This document shows, piece after piece, positions 1-9,148 of a stretch of 64,000 bases of DNA. This DNA comes from a bacterium (GTDB lineage Bacteria > Oederibacteriota > PGYV01): NCBI GenBank assembly GCA_029565735.1, contig JAKQNO010000071.1, positions 98,411-162,410 on the forward strand. The letters are read 5' to 3'. How positions within the stretch are numbered: position 1 is the first letter of the stretch; the number at the start of each line of letters is the position of its first letter. The translations under genes and the position numbers were made by a program. The notes beneath the pieces were generated by a model, which saw only the letters and a program-made list of their open reading frames with translations, was not told where the DNA came from and ran no database searches.

Positions 1-725
1 ATGCTGCTGGACTCTTGAATTGTGCCAGGCAATAATTTACCATCAGAATCTTTTATTTTTCGCTTCAAAGATACCATTCTTAAATCAACCAACTTAATAA
101 TATTATCTTTTTCATCAAAAAAAGCTATCTCATTTAAATCGTACGTATATATCCTTTCACCTTTTAAATTAAATACCTGTTTTTTAGGACTAAATTCATT
201 TCCCGTTCTAAGATTATAACTAACCACAATAAAATCGTTTACAAACTTTATCGAATCGATCACTCCATAAAACGTCCCCGTTCCAATCTGTTTTTTCCAA
301 ACCTCTTCACCTAAACTATCTAATAGTATCAACTCTAAATCGCATACGCCGTTACCTCCGCATTGAGGTATTTTTTCATCATCAAAAAACTTTCCACTGC
401 ACTTTATCAAAGCCACTTCATTTTTATTGTCGGCAATACAAAATTCATAAAACTCTATAACATTTTCAACAACACCATTTGAATTTATCTGTTTTATTTG
501 GCGTTCCGTAGATAACCGCTTTATTTCTTCACCTTTTTTATTTAAAACAGTTAGAATGTAATGCATATGAGTAAATTCATAAATTGCACTTATAACAAAC
601 GGGCCTCTTTCTTCAATTATTCTTACATTTTGATTCGCAGTTTTGCTTTCTGAAATTCCCAACCCACCAACTATAAAAATTAAAAATAATAATTTAACAA
701 TTGTTACTCGTCTTTTTTTATTCAT
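1..725 (-). CDS. Hypothetical secreted protein (partial, runs off window start)
   Basis: Open minus frame from ATG at 725 (MNKKRRVTIVKLLFLIFIVGGLGISESK...) with signal peptide; ATGA overlap with the upstream gene; no stop before position 1. Confidence 0.65.
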   Translation of the reverse strand, partial: MNKKRRVTIVKLLFLIFIVGGLGISESKTANQNVRIIEERGPFVISAIYEFTHMHYILTVLNKKGEEIKRLSTERQIKQINSNGVVENVIEFYEFCIADNKNEVALIKCSGKFFDDEKIPQCGGNGVCDLELILLDSLGEEVWKKQIGTGTFYGVIDSIKFVNDFIVVSYNLRTGNEFSPKKQVFNLKGERIYTYDLNEIAFFDEKDNIIKLVDLRMVSLKRKIKDSDGKLLPGTIQESSS

Positions 726-1096
726 CAGTTTTCCTTTATTTTTAGCATCAATTGTATAACTCTAATAAACTCGTCAGGATTATCAGGCGTAATTGCCCAT
801 TCATTAATAATCATTCCATCTTTTCTTTCAATTATTACCGTTTCACCCCAGATATTATTTCTAATACTCAACCTAGATACAAAGGGTACAACCATTGCTT
901 CCAGCGATGAAACCTTTTTAATACTTTTTATATTATTAAAAGATATAAAAAAAACAGGAATTATTCCAAAAAGATAAATAACAATCCTTTTTTGCTCCAC
1001 CTTATATTGCAAGAAAAATCTAAAAAACCATTGAAAAAATATTATAAGCACAATAACAAATCCAATAGCTTTCAAATACTCAACACCAACACTCAT
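725..1096 (-). CDS. Hypothetical small membrane protein
   Basis: 123-aa ORF with N-terminal hydrophobic segments; overlaps the next gene by ATGA. Confidence 0.6.
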   Translation of the reverse strand: MSVGVEYLKAIGFVIVLIIFFQWFFRFFLQYKVEQKRIVIYLFGIIPVFFISFNNIKSIKKVSSLEAMVVPFVSRLSIRNNIWGETVIIERKDGMIINEWAITPDNPDEFIRVIQLMLKIKEN

Positions 1097-1160
1097 TTTT
1101 CTTCACCTTTCCACTTTTCTACTTTATCAATTCCGAGCCGCTGAACTGCCGAACTGCTTA

Positions 1161-1199
1161 GCTGTCCCCTATCACTTCCGCTCACAAGCTCGCTCCAAC
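1161..1199 (-). repeat. Dispersed intergenic repeat fragment
   Basis: Minus-strand GTTGGAGCGAGCTTGTGAGCGGAAGTGATAGGGGACAG resembles 16226-16300 (GTTGGAGCGAGCCTGCGAAGCGGAAAT...GTCAGGGGAAGAG). Confidence 0.5.
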
Positions 1200-1206
1200 A
1201 ATGACT

Positions 1207-2166
1207 TTAAAGGAAAGCTTCCCTTATATACATAAACTCTTCTTGTGTAAGCCCTTTGTCTGCGGCGGACAGGTTCATCTTTACCTGCTGTAAGTTCCTG
1301 AAACCCGGAATTACGCACGCGGCTGTTTCATGATACAGAATATACTGCAAAGCGGCTCGTACAAGTTCTTCGCCGGCGGCGCCGAATTTGGCTTTAAGTT
1401 TATCCACGCCGTCCATTAATTTTTCAAAATTTCCGGGCTTAAATTCATCCATTGTTTCCCTGACATCGTTTTTGTCAAATACAGGCGGGTTTTCCCTGCT
1501 GAATTTGCCGGTCAAAAGCCCGCGTGAAAGCGGGTTAAAAGCGACAAAAGTGATGTTAAGCTCTTTCATCATTTTGCTTACCGGGCCTTCCGCGACAAAG
1601 TCAGGGTGTATTATGTTGCACCAGCTCTGGATGCAGTCCGGTTTTATCCTTGGGGCAAGCCTTAAAAAATCAGCTGCCGAATATCCGGAAAGGCCGATGG
1701 CCTTTATCATGCCTTCGCTTCTTAATTTATGAAATTCGGCAATTGCGCCTTCCAGATAAGCGTCGTCTTTTCCAAAATCACAGTTATGAAAGTAATAAAT
1801 GTCCAGCGTTTCCCTTTTTAAGTTCTTAAGCGACTGCTCGCACTGGCGCCTTATATTGCGCGCGTCAAAAGCGTTTTCAAATTCATTTTTGTTCCATCCC
1901 ACTTTGCTTGCAATTATCACCTGCTTATTTCTTGCGCCAAGCGCTGATGCCAGCATTTTTTCCGCTTTCCCGCTGCCGTATACGTCAGCGTTGTCAAAAT
2001 GGTTAACGCCGTTATCAACCGCGTAATTAATCGCCTCTGCCGCGTCCTTATCGGAAACCCCGCGCCATCCCATCCCTCCGCTGTCAACATCGCCGCCAAG
2101 CGTCCAGCATCCAAGCGATATTTCAGACACCATGATTCCTGTTTTACCAATCTCGCGTTTGTTCAT
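1207..2166 (-). CDS. Aldo/keto reductase
   Basis: 319 aa; MNKREIGKTGIMVSEISLGCWTLGG, HFDNADVYGSGKAE, ASKVGW, GLSGYS motifs typical of the AKR family. Confidence 0.93.
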   Translation of the reverse strand: MNKREIGKTGIMVSEISLGCWTLGGDVDSGGMGWRGVSDKDAAEAINYAVDNGVNHFDNADVYGSGKAEKMLASALGARNKQVIIASKVGWNKNEFENAFDARNIRRQCEQSLKNLKRETLDIYYFHNCDFGKDDAYLEGAIAEFHKLRSEGMIKAIGLSGYSAADFLRLAPRIKPDCIQSWCNIIHPDFVAEGPVSKMMKELNITFVAFNPLSRGLLTGKFSRENPPVFDKNDVRETMDEFKPGNFEKLMDGVDKLKAKFGAAGEELVRAALQYILYHETAACVIPGFRNLQQVKMNLSAADKGLTQEEFMYIREAFL

Positions 2167-2283
2167 ATTATTACCTCCCTGCGTTTTCAGTTGAAATTAC
2201 ATTTTTATTATAACACGGAAGGAAAAACTTAAGCTATAAGCAGTCAGGCAATTAAGCATAAGCGAAAACTTAAAATCAATATT

Positions 2284-2445
2284 CCGCTATAGTTTATCTG
2301 CCCATAGCTTAAATCCCTATGTTTACGCTATAGCTTAACTGCTATAGCTTAAATCGCTATGTTTCCGCTATAGCTTAACTGCCTATAGCTTAAATCGCTA
2401 TTTTTCCGCTATAGCTTAACTGCCTATAGCTTAAATCGCTATGTT
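2284..2445. repeat. Tandem repeat, about 4 copies of a 40-42 bp unit
   Basis: Unit approx. CCGCTATAGCTTAACTGCCTATAGCTTAAATCGCTATGTTT, itself built from two CTATAGCTTAA half-units. Confidence 0.9.
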
Positions 2446-2450
2446 TTAAA

Positions 2451-3290
2451 TCACTTCCCGTACTTATCCGCCATATACGAACTTCTTACAAACACCCCTG
2501 ATTCGGCGTGTTCAAAACCTTTTTTAAGGGCTTCTTCCCTGTAAAACTCAAACTGTTCCGGCTTTATATATTCCACAACCGGCGTGTTTTCTTTTGCCGG
2601 CTGCATATACTGCCCTATTGAAATATAATCCACATCCGCCCCGCGTATGTCATCAAGGGTTTTAAGCACCTGTTCCTGCGTTTCGCCAAGGCCAAGCATA
2701 ATACCTGATTTTGTTTTTTTCGCCCCAAACTGCTTTGCTTTTTTTAAAACATCAAGGCTTCTGTCAAATGAAGCGCCTTTCCTGATATGATAAAGCGACG
2801 GCACAACCTCTATGTTATGCGCGAACACATCCGGCCCGGCGTCAACTACGGTTTTTATGTCTGCTTCATTACCCTTAAAATCCGGGACAAGCACCTCTAT
2901 TTTTATCCCCTCAGCGCGTGCTTTCTTTATTATATCGGCAAAAACTGACGCGCCGCCGTCTTTTAAGTCATCCCTTGTAACAGACGTCACCACAAGGTAT
3001 TTTACTTTAAGTTTATTGGCGGCCTCTATTACATTTTCCGCTTCCTTCGGAATTAAAGCCTGCGGTTCTGCTTTCATTACATTGCAGAACAGACACTGCC
3101 TTGTGCAGGCGCTGCCAAGTATTAAAAACGTGGCAGTGCCGCGGCCGTAGCATTCGGATAAGTTGGGGCAGCGAGCGCTGTGGCAAACGGTATGAAGGCC
3201 CATACCGCTTAAAACGCCCTCTGTGGCGTGCATGTTCTTAAAGTCTATTTTTTTCTTCGCCCAGTCGGGGCGTTTAATTATTTCAGCCAA
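2451..3290 (-). CDS. lipA: Lipoyl synthase
   Basis: 279 aa; CHSARCPNLSECYGRGTATFLILGSACTRQCLFCNV (radical SAM CxxxCxxC plus auxiliary cluster). Confidence 0.96.
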   Translation of the reverse strand: MAEIIKRPDWAKKKIDFKNMHATEGVLSGMGLHTVCHSARCPNLSECYGRGTATFLILGSACTRQCLFCNVMKAEPQALIPKEAENVIEAANKLKVKYLVVTSVTRDDLKDGGASVFADIIKKARAEGIKIEVLVPDFKGNEADIKTVVDAGPDVFAHNIEVVPSLYHIRKGASFDRSLDVLKKAKQFGAKKTKSGIMLGLGETQEQVLKTLDDIRGADVDYISIGQYMQPAKENTPVVEYIKPEQFEFYREEALKKGFEHAESGVFVRSSYMADKYGK

Positions 3291-3291
3291 T

Positions 3292-4089
3292 TTAAAGTTT
3301 CCCTTCCATGTTCCATTTTAACAGCGCGTATTTGCCGGTTAACAGTTTTAATATCTCTTTTTTTTCTTCCATTGTAAAATCCGCGGGGTTAAGTTCGCAG
3401 TTAAAGGTTTCCATAAAAGCAGCCGCCATATTTGCCGCGGCTTCGGCGGGCGCAATCTGCCTTTTTAAAAGCGCGTTTAAACAGGTATAATTATTACCTT
3501 TCACCGGGCATTTAAAGTATTTTTCATGTTCTTCGCTTCCGGCAAGCGGCAGCGACCCGTGCTGAAAAATAAGCCCCTTAACCCTTGCCTGCGCGTTGCC
3601 GCCTATCTTTTTGCCGTCAATAATAATGTCGTATTCTTCTGTTCCGGAAAAACAGAATCCCGCCCTTTGCCCGTGATTTTCTTCCGGCCGCGCGTAAACG
3701 CCGTAAGACGGGTTAAGCCCGAATTTTTTGTACATCAGGATGATAAAAGAATTTAATTTTTCAAAAGTTTTTTTAACCGGCTCCCCTTTGCAGTTAATAT
3801 CCTCTTCGCGGCACACAAGGCTGTATGTAAGTTCATTTATATGGAATATGGCGCCGCCGCCCGTCAGCCTGCGGACAACGGGGACTTTATCATCAAGGCA
3901 GGCGTCTATATTGATGTCTTTTTCCGCGTCCTGATATTTTCCAAGGGAAATGCCCGGGGGATTCCATGAATAAAACCTTAACTGAGGCACGCCTGTCTGC
4001 AGGCAGCGCGAGATAAGAAATTCGTCAATGGCCATATTCTCGTATGGGGAATTGGCCTTAAATGGAAAAAAATCCGCCTTTAAAAACAT
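3292..4089 (-). CDS. lplA: Lipoate-protein ligase A / octanoyltransferase family
   Basis: 265 aa; PQLRFYSWNPPGISLGKYQ, VVRRLTGGGAIFH, GKKIGGNAQ motifs. Confidence 0.9.
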   Translation of the reverse strand: MFLKADFFPFKANSPYENMAIDEFLISRCLQTGVPQLRFYSWNPPGISLGKYQDAEKDINIDACLDDKVPVVRRLTGGGAIFHINELTYSLVCREEDINCKGEPVKKTFEKLNSFIILMYKKFGLNPSYGVYARPEENHGQRAGFCFSGTEEYDIIIDGKKIGGNAQARVKGLIFQHGSLPLAGSEEHEKYFKCPVKGNNYTCLNALLKRQIAPAEAAANMAAAFMETFNCELNPADFTMEEKKEILKLLTGKYALLKWNMEGKL

Positions 4090-5519
4090 TTAAGCTTTGG
4101 TTCCCTCGCGGCTTTTGTTTCATCCGGCCTGGATATGGGGGTGGTGACCGGAGTGTTCTTTATTTTATCGGGGTCTGTTTCCGCAAGCCTGGCAATGTCA
4201 ATCATGGCTTCTATAAAGAGATCCATGTCCTGTTTGGACTCTGTTTCCGTGGGCTCTATCATTATTGCCTCTTCAACCACAAGCGGAAAATATATTGTGG
4301 GCGGGTGGAAGCCCCTGTCTATCAGCGCCTTGGCAATATCAAGGGCGTGAACGCCGTGCACTACCTGTTTTTTCGCGCTGAAAACCGCTTCGTGCATGCA
4401 GGTGCGGTCATACGGCAGGAAATAATACGGCTTTAATTTTGCCATTATGTAATTGGCGTTTAATACCGCCTTTTCAGACACATCAATAAGCCCTTCTTTT
4501 CCAAGCATTGTGATGTACGTGAACGCTTTTAACATCACGCCGAAGTTTCCGAAGAAAGACGCTATGTTTCCTATAGTATGCGGCACGTTAAAATCAAGCG
4601 TGAATTTATTGTCTTTTGTCTTTACAACCGCCGGTACAGGCACAAAATCTGCAAGTTTTTCGGATACTCCCACCATTCCGGCGCCCGGCCCGCCGCCGCC
4701 GTGCGGGGTGGAAAAGGTCTTGTGCAGGTTTAAGTGCACAATGTCAAAGCCCATGTCTCCCGGCCTTGCCTTGCCCATAATCGCGTTTAAGTTGGCGCCG
4801 TCATAATACATAAGCGCGTCAAATTTTCTTGCAAGTGCGGATACTTCCAGCACTTCTTTTTCAAATACGCCAAGCGTGCTTGGAACTGTCATCATTATGC
4901 CGGCCGTCTGCGCGTTAATTTTTTCCTTAAGGGCGTTTAAATCAATCCCGCCGGCTGAATTGACCGGCACTGTCACAACTTCATATCCCGCGGCCGCGGC
5001 TGACGCCGGGTTTGTGCCGTGAGCGGATTCCGGGACTATTATGTGCGTCTTATTATTGTTGTGCACCCTGTGATACTGCGCCATTAAAAGTATGCCCGTC
5101 ATTTCACCGTGCGCGCCCGCGTAAGGCTGGGTGGTCATTTTTTTCATCCCTGTTATTTCGCACATCATCTCAGCGGTCCTGTAAATCACTTCAAACGCGC
5201 CCTGTACCGCGTCTTCTTTTACATACGCCAGCATGGGATGCGCGTTTATAAAGCCGGGCAGCACAGATGCGGCTTCGTTTACTTTAGGATTGTATTTCAT
5301 TGTGCAGGAGCCAAGCGGGTAAAAATGCGTGTCAACGGAGTAGTTTAAGCGCGAAAGGTTGGTGTAATGCCTTATAACATCAAGTTCAGACACTTCCGGA
5401 AGCATATTGTCTTTCTGCCTTAACAGGGAGGAATCCAGAATACTTTGTGTTTTTTTATCCGGAGTACCTGGGTCAACCCCTGCCCTTCCTTTTACGCTTT
5501 TTTCAAATATGGTTTTCAT
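4080..5519 (-). CDS. gcvPB: Glycine dehydrogenase (decarboxylating) subunit 2
   Basis: 479 aa; FYPLGSCTMKYNPK, PSTLGVFE, NLHKTFSTPHGGGGPGAG (PLP-lysine region). Confidence 0.96.
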   Translation of the reverse strand: MKTIFEKSVKGRAGVDPGTPDKKTQSILDSSLLRQKDNMLPEVSELDVIRHYTNLSRLNYSVDTHFYPLGSCTMKYNPKVNEAASVLPGFINAHPMLAYVKEDAVQGAFEVIYRTAEMMCEITGMKKMTTQPYAGAHGEMTGILLMAQYHRVHNNNKTHIIVPESAHGTNPASAAAAGYEVVTVPVNSAGGIDLNALKEKINAQTAGIMMTVPSTLGVFEKEVLEVSALARKFDALMYYDGANLNAIMGKARPGDMGFDIVHLNLHKTFSTPHGGGGPGAGMVGVSEKLADFVPVPAVVKTKDNKFTLDFNVPHTIGNIASFFGNFGVMLKAFTYITMLGKEGLIDVSEKAVLNANYIMAKLKPYYFLPYDRTCMHEAVFSAKKQVVHGVHALDIAKALIDRGFHPPTIYFPLVVEEAIMIEPTETESKQDMDLFIEAMIDIARLAETDPDKIKNTPVTTPISRPDETKAAREPKLKCF

Positions 5520-5544
5520 AATTTACCTTCTTTTTTAGGTTTTA

Positions 5545-6876
5545 TTACGCGCGTTTGCTTGCGGCTTTAACAAACAAATCAATTTCAGATACCGCCGTAT
5601 TTTCCGTGGCATTCATGATAACAGTGTTTTTATCCTGCGGGTAAAAACACGAAGCCGGAAGCCCCGCGATAAAACCTTCCGATGCCATTTCGCTAACGAA
5701 TACCTTCGCGTCTTTTTTAAGCTTTACCGGAAATTCATTGAAAGTGGCTCCGTTGGGTATTTCAAAGCCCGGTATTGATGCCAGTTTGCTTTTTAAATAC
5801 TCCGCTCTTTCAAGGTTTATAAGGGCAAGTTTTTTAAAGCCCTCTTTTCCCATTAACGACAGAAACACAACAGCCCGCAGCGCGCATAGCGCCTGATTGC
5901 TGCAGATGTTGGAAGTGGCCTTTTCCCTTTTTATGTGCTGCTCCCTTGCCTGAAGCGTAAGCACGTAAACCGTGCGCCCTTCTTTATCCGTGGTTTCGCC
6001 CACTATCCTGCCGGGTATTTTTCTCATAAATTTTTTGTTTACAGCCATTATGCCAAGGTAAGGCCCGCCGAATGAAAGCGGCTGCCCCAAAGACTGCCCT
6101 TCTGCCACCGCGATATCCGCGCCCATTTCCGCGGGCGTCTTTAAAATTCCAAGCGATACCGGGTAAAAAGATAATATGGATGCAGCCCCCTGTTTTGCCG
6201 CCTGCGCGAACACGGAAGTGTAATCATTTACAAAACCGTAAAAATTGGGGTTCTGCGCGACAACCGCGGCCGTGTCATTATCTATCATGGCCGCAAGCGC
6301 CTTTAAATCTGTACGGCCGTTTACTGCCGGCGCTTCAACAAATTCCACACCGATATTTTTCGCGTGTGTTTTTACCATTTTAATATGCAGCGGATTGACT
6401 CCGCCATCAATGATGACTTTCTTTTTTTTACTTCCGCGGAAAGCCATGTTAACGGCTTCATATATCGCTGTGCCGCCGTCATATAAAGATGCATTTGAAA
6501 GTTCCATTCCCGTAATACCGGATATCATGGACTGGTATTCAAAAACCGCCCTTAAAGTGCCCTGCGACGCTTCCGGCTGATAAGGCGTGTAAGCGGTGTA
6601 AAATTCCGCGCGCGAACTTATGGTGTCCACAGCCGCGGGGATAAAGTGGTCGTAATAGCCGCCGCCAATAAAAGACGCCGTAAAAGTTGTGTTCTTTGAA
6701 GCAAGTTCCTGCATTTCATTTAATGCTTCATATTCGGTTATACCTTTTGGAAGGTTAAAAGATTTTGCGCGAAGTTCCGGCGTAATATCGGAAAAAAGCG
6801 ATTCTATCGTGGGGGCTCCCGCCGCCTGCAGCATTTCTTTTATTTCAGATTCTGTATGCGGGGTAAAACCTGCCAT
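5545..6876 (-). CDS. gcvPA: Glycine dehydrogenase (decarboxylating) subunit 1
   Basis: 443 aa; FIGGGYYDHFIPAAVDTI, AYTPYQPEASQGTLRAVFEYQSMI. Confidence 0.96.
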   Translation of the reverse strand: MAGFTPHTESEIKEMLQAAGAPTIESLFSDITPELRAKSFNLPKGITEYEALNEMQELASKNTTFTASFIGGGYYDHFIPAAVDTISSRAEFYTAYTPYQPEASQGTLRAVFEYQSMISGITGMELSNASLYDGGTAIYEAVNMAFRGSKKKKVIIDGGVNPLHIKMVKTHAKNIGVEFVEAPAVNGRTDLKALAAMIDNDTAAVVAQNPNFYGFVNDYTSVFAQAAKQGAASILSFYPVSLGILKTPAEMGADIAVAEGQSLGQPLSFGGPYLGIMAVNKKFMRKIPGRIVGETTDKEGRTVYVLTLQAREQHIKREKATSNICSNQALCALRAVVFLSLMGKEGFKKLALINLERAEYLKSKLASIPGFEIPNGATFNEFPVKLKKDAKVFVSEMASEGFIAGLPASCFYPQDKNTVIMNATENTAVSEIDLFVKAASKRA

Positions 6877-7262
6877 TATTCAAGGCCTTCAAGGTATTTT
6901 TTATATGCCGCCGCGTCTAAAAGGTTTTTTGTCTCTGACGCGTCTGAAATTTCCAGTTCCGCTATCCACCCTTTTTCAAAAGGCGAAGAATTAATCAAGC
7001 CGGGGTTGTCTTCCAGTTCTCCGTTAAAACCGATTACTTTTCCGGATACCGGCGAATAAATATCGGACGCGGCTTTCACGGATTCTATTCCGGTTATTAC
7101 GCCGAACTGCTTTACGTTAAACCCCTTTTCAGGCGGTTCGCAGAAAGTAATGTCCCCAAGTTTGTGCTGCGCGTAATCCGTGATTCCTATTTTCGCTTTC
7201 TTTCCGTCAATTTTTACCCATTCGTGTTCTTTTGTGTAAAAATAACCTTCAGTTACGTTCAT
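6876..7262 (-). CDS. gcvH: Glycine cleavage system H protein
   Basis: 128 aa; YTKEHEWVKIDG, GVITGIESVKAASDIYSPVSGKV (lipoyl-lysine site). Confidence 0.97.
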   Translation of the reverse strand: MNVTEGYFYTKEHEWVKIDGKKAKIGITDYAQHKLGDITFCEPPEKGFNVKQFGVITGIESVKAASDIYSPVSGKVIGFNGELEDNPGLINSSPFEKGWIAELEISDASETKNLLDAAAYKKYLEGLE

Positions 7263-7289
7263 CGTACCCTCCTGATAATTATTGAATTA

Positions 7290-8384
7290 TTATAGTTTCA
7301 TCCTTATTGATTCGCTTTTTAAAAAAGGCATCTGAACAACCGTTGCGGATGCCGTGCCCCTTCCAAGGTCTATTTCAAATACCGTCCCGATTTCCGCGGA
7401 CTGCGGCTTTACGTATCCCATTCCTATTCCGCAGTTTAAGTGGGGCGAAAACACGCCGCTTGATACAGTGCCGATTGCGGAGCCGTTTTTTACTATGGAA
7501 GAACTGTGCCTTGGAGTCCTTCTTCCGTCTATTTTAAATCCGCACAGCTTTTTTTCAACTCCGCCGTCTTTCTGTTTTACAAGCGCGGCTTTGCCGGTAA
7601 ACTCTTTTTCAAAATCAATAAATTTTTCCATTCCGGCTTCAACAGGCGTGATTTCTTCCGTCAGTTCATCGCCGTACAGCGGAAGCCCGGCTTCTGACCT
7701 TAATATGTCGCGGCTTCCAAGCCCCGCGGGCGCCGCGCCGTTTTTAATCGCTTCGTTCCAGAAAGCAAGCGCGTTTTTATTGTCCAGGTAAACTTCAAAA
7801 CCAAGTTCGCCCGTGTATCCGGTCCTGCTTATTATCCTGTCTTCGCCCAATAACGGAAATTTCTTAAAGGTAAAATATTTAAGTTCGGCAAGGCCGGTGC
7901 CTGCAATCTTTTTCATTACGTCGTATGCCTTGGGCCCCTGCACGTCAAACTTGGCAACGCCGGCGGAAATGTTTTCAATAAAAGCGGAGGAAGACAGGCG
8001 TGACTTTATGGTTTCATAATCGCGCGATTCATTGGACGCGTTTACAACTATCATCCATTCGTCGCTTTTTATCCTGTAGACTATAAGGTCGTCAATTACG
8101 GTCCCGTTTTCATTTAACAGAAAACCGTATTTGCAGGAACCTTCTTTTATCTTTGTGACAGGCACGGTAATTGCCATGTCAAGCGAGCAGTTTTCCGGGT
8201 TTTCTTTTACGATAATTTCGCCCATGTGGCTTATGTCAAAAATTGAACATCCGGTGCGGGTTATTTTTGTCTCTTCAATAATGGATCCGTAATGGATTGG
8301 CATGCAGTATCCGGCAAAAGGCGCCATAAGCGCGTTTAACCTTACGTGTTCATCAAATAATGGTGTTTTTTTATCGTCAGCCAT
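7290..8384 (-). CDS. gcvT: Aminomethyltransferase (glycine cleavage T protein)
   Basis: 364 aa; FDISHMGEI, RTGYTGELGFEVY, LGSRDILRSEAGLPLYG. Confidence 0.96.
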   Translation of the reverse strand: MADDKKTPLFDEHVRLNALMAPFAGYCMPIHYGSIIEETKITRTGCSIFDISHMGEIIVKENPENCSLDMAITVPVTKIKEGSCKYGFLLNENGTVIDDLIVYRIKSDEWMIVVNASNESRDYETIKSRLSSSAFIENISAGVAKFDVQGPKAYDVMKKIAGTGLAELKYFTFKKFPLLGEDRIISRTGYTGELGFEVYLDNKNALAFWNEAIKNGAAPAGLGSRDILRSEAGLPLYGDELTEEITPVEAGMEKFIDFEKEFTGKAALVKQKDGGVEKKLCGFKIDGRRTPRHSSSIVKNGSAIGTVSSGVFSPHLNCGIGMGYVKPQSAEIGTVFEIDLGRGTASATVVQMPFLKSESIRMKL

Positions 8385-8452
8385 GTGAATTTAACCGCCT
8401 TTAAAATTAAGATACGCTATTTTATAACAGGGCGGAGTACGCGTCAAGAAAT

Positions 8453-8491
8453 AAAAAAACCGTTAATACAAATTTGTATTAACGGTTTTTT
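8453..8491 (-). terminator. Intrinsic terminator/attenuator-like hairpin
   Basis: AAAAAACCGTTAATACAAATTTGTATTAACGGTTTTTTA near-perfect palindrome with A/T tracts; lies about 70 bp upstream of gcvT in the same orientation. Confidence 0.75.
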
Positions 8492-8494
8492 ATG

Positions 8495-8790
8495 TGCCGC
8501 CGTTCTTTTTTGGTGTGTGCCCGCTTTCGCGGACAACATGATATAAGGGGGTATATTGTTAGGAAAGATACGGCGACACTATATTTTCCGGCAGAATTTA
8601 AAGCCGCTTTTTCCCGAAACGCTTTTTTGAATTTTATACATTTCATTAAGGGTACAGAAAGTGTCGCCGCCCATTTTCTAAGGCGTGTGCCGCTTTCGCG
8701 GCATTGATATAAGGGGGTATATCTTAGAGGAGTGAGGCGACGACACTTGCTGCACCTGTATAGTTTATATTGACATTTAAATGAGCTCCC
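8495..8790 (-). ncRNA. Candidate structured leader RNA with two copies of a ~65-nt motif
   Basis: Minus strand holds two copies of GTGTCGyCG...ATATACCCCCTTATATCA...CCGCGAAAGCGG..CACAC, each with a GAAA-tetraloop hairpin, followed by the terminator at 8453-8491. Confidence 0.4.
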
Positions 8791-9081
8791 CGCAAAAAAC
8801 GAAACCAATTATAAATATTATACTTATTTATTCTGCATAATCAAGTTTTTTTGTCAGATTTTTTATTTTTTTTTACATTTTTGTAACAATTACAATTTTT
8901 CGCCTTTATTTTAAAGGATTTATTGAATTTGTAAATAATTTGTCATAAATGTCTTGCTTATTTTATTCTTCCGCCCTGTTAAACCATGATATTATTGTTT
9001 GGCCCGGATTAGTGCCCCTGTTTATTAAAACCACATATTTAAATATTGCATTAAAATTAATTTTTCAAAGTATAAAATACA

Positions 9082-9097
9082 GGTGATGTAAATCACA
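9082..9097. promoter_or_regulatory. CRP/FNR-family-like binding site
   Basis: GGTGA-TGTAAA-TCACA, 9 of 10 positions of the TGTGA-N6-TCACA consensus, about 50 bp upstream of the 9149 ATG. Confidence 0.4.
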
Positions 9098-9148
9098 TAA
9101 TATTTTTGCCCATATATGTAAAATTATAAAAAATATTCAGGGGGATTT

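Noticed and set aside
2284-2445. CRISPR array
   Set aside because: Units are contiguous tandem copies with no unique spacers, and no cas genes are nearby.
8390-8790. Canonical glycine riboswitch upstream of gcvT
   Set aside because: The conserved core sequences I know are absent; reported only as an unclassified tandem leader candidate.
8479-8808. Minus-strand 109-aa ORF
   Set aside because: Runs through the terminator hairpin and the duplicated RNA-like motif; no protein-like composition or clear RBS.
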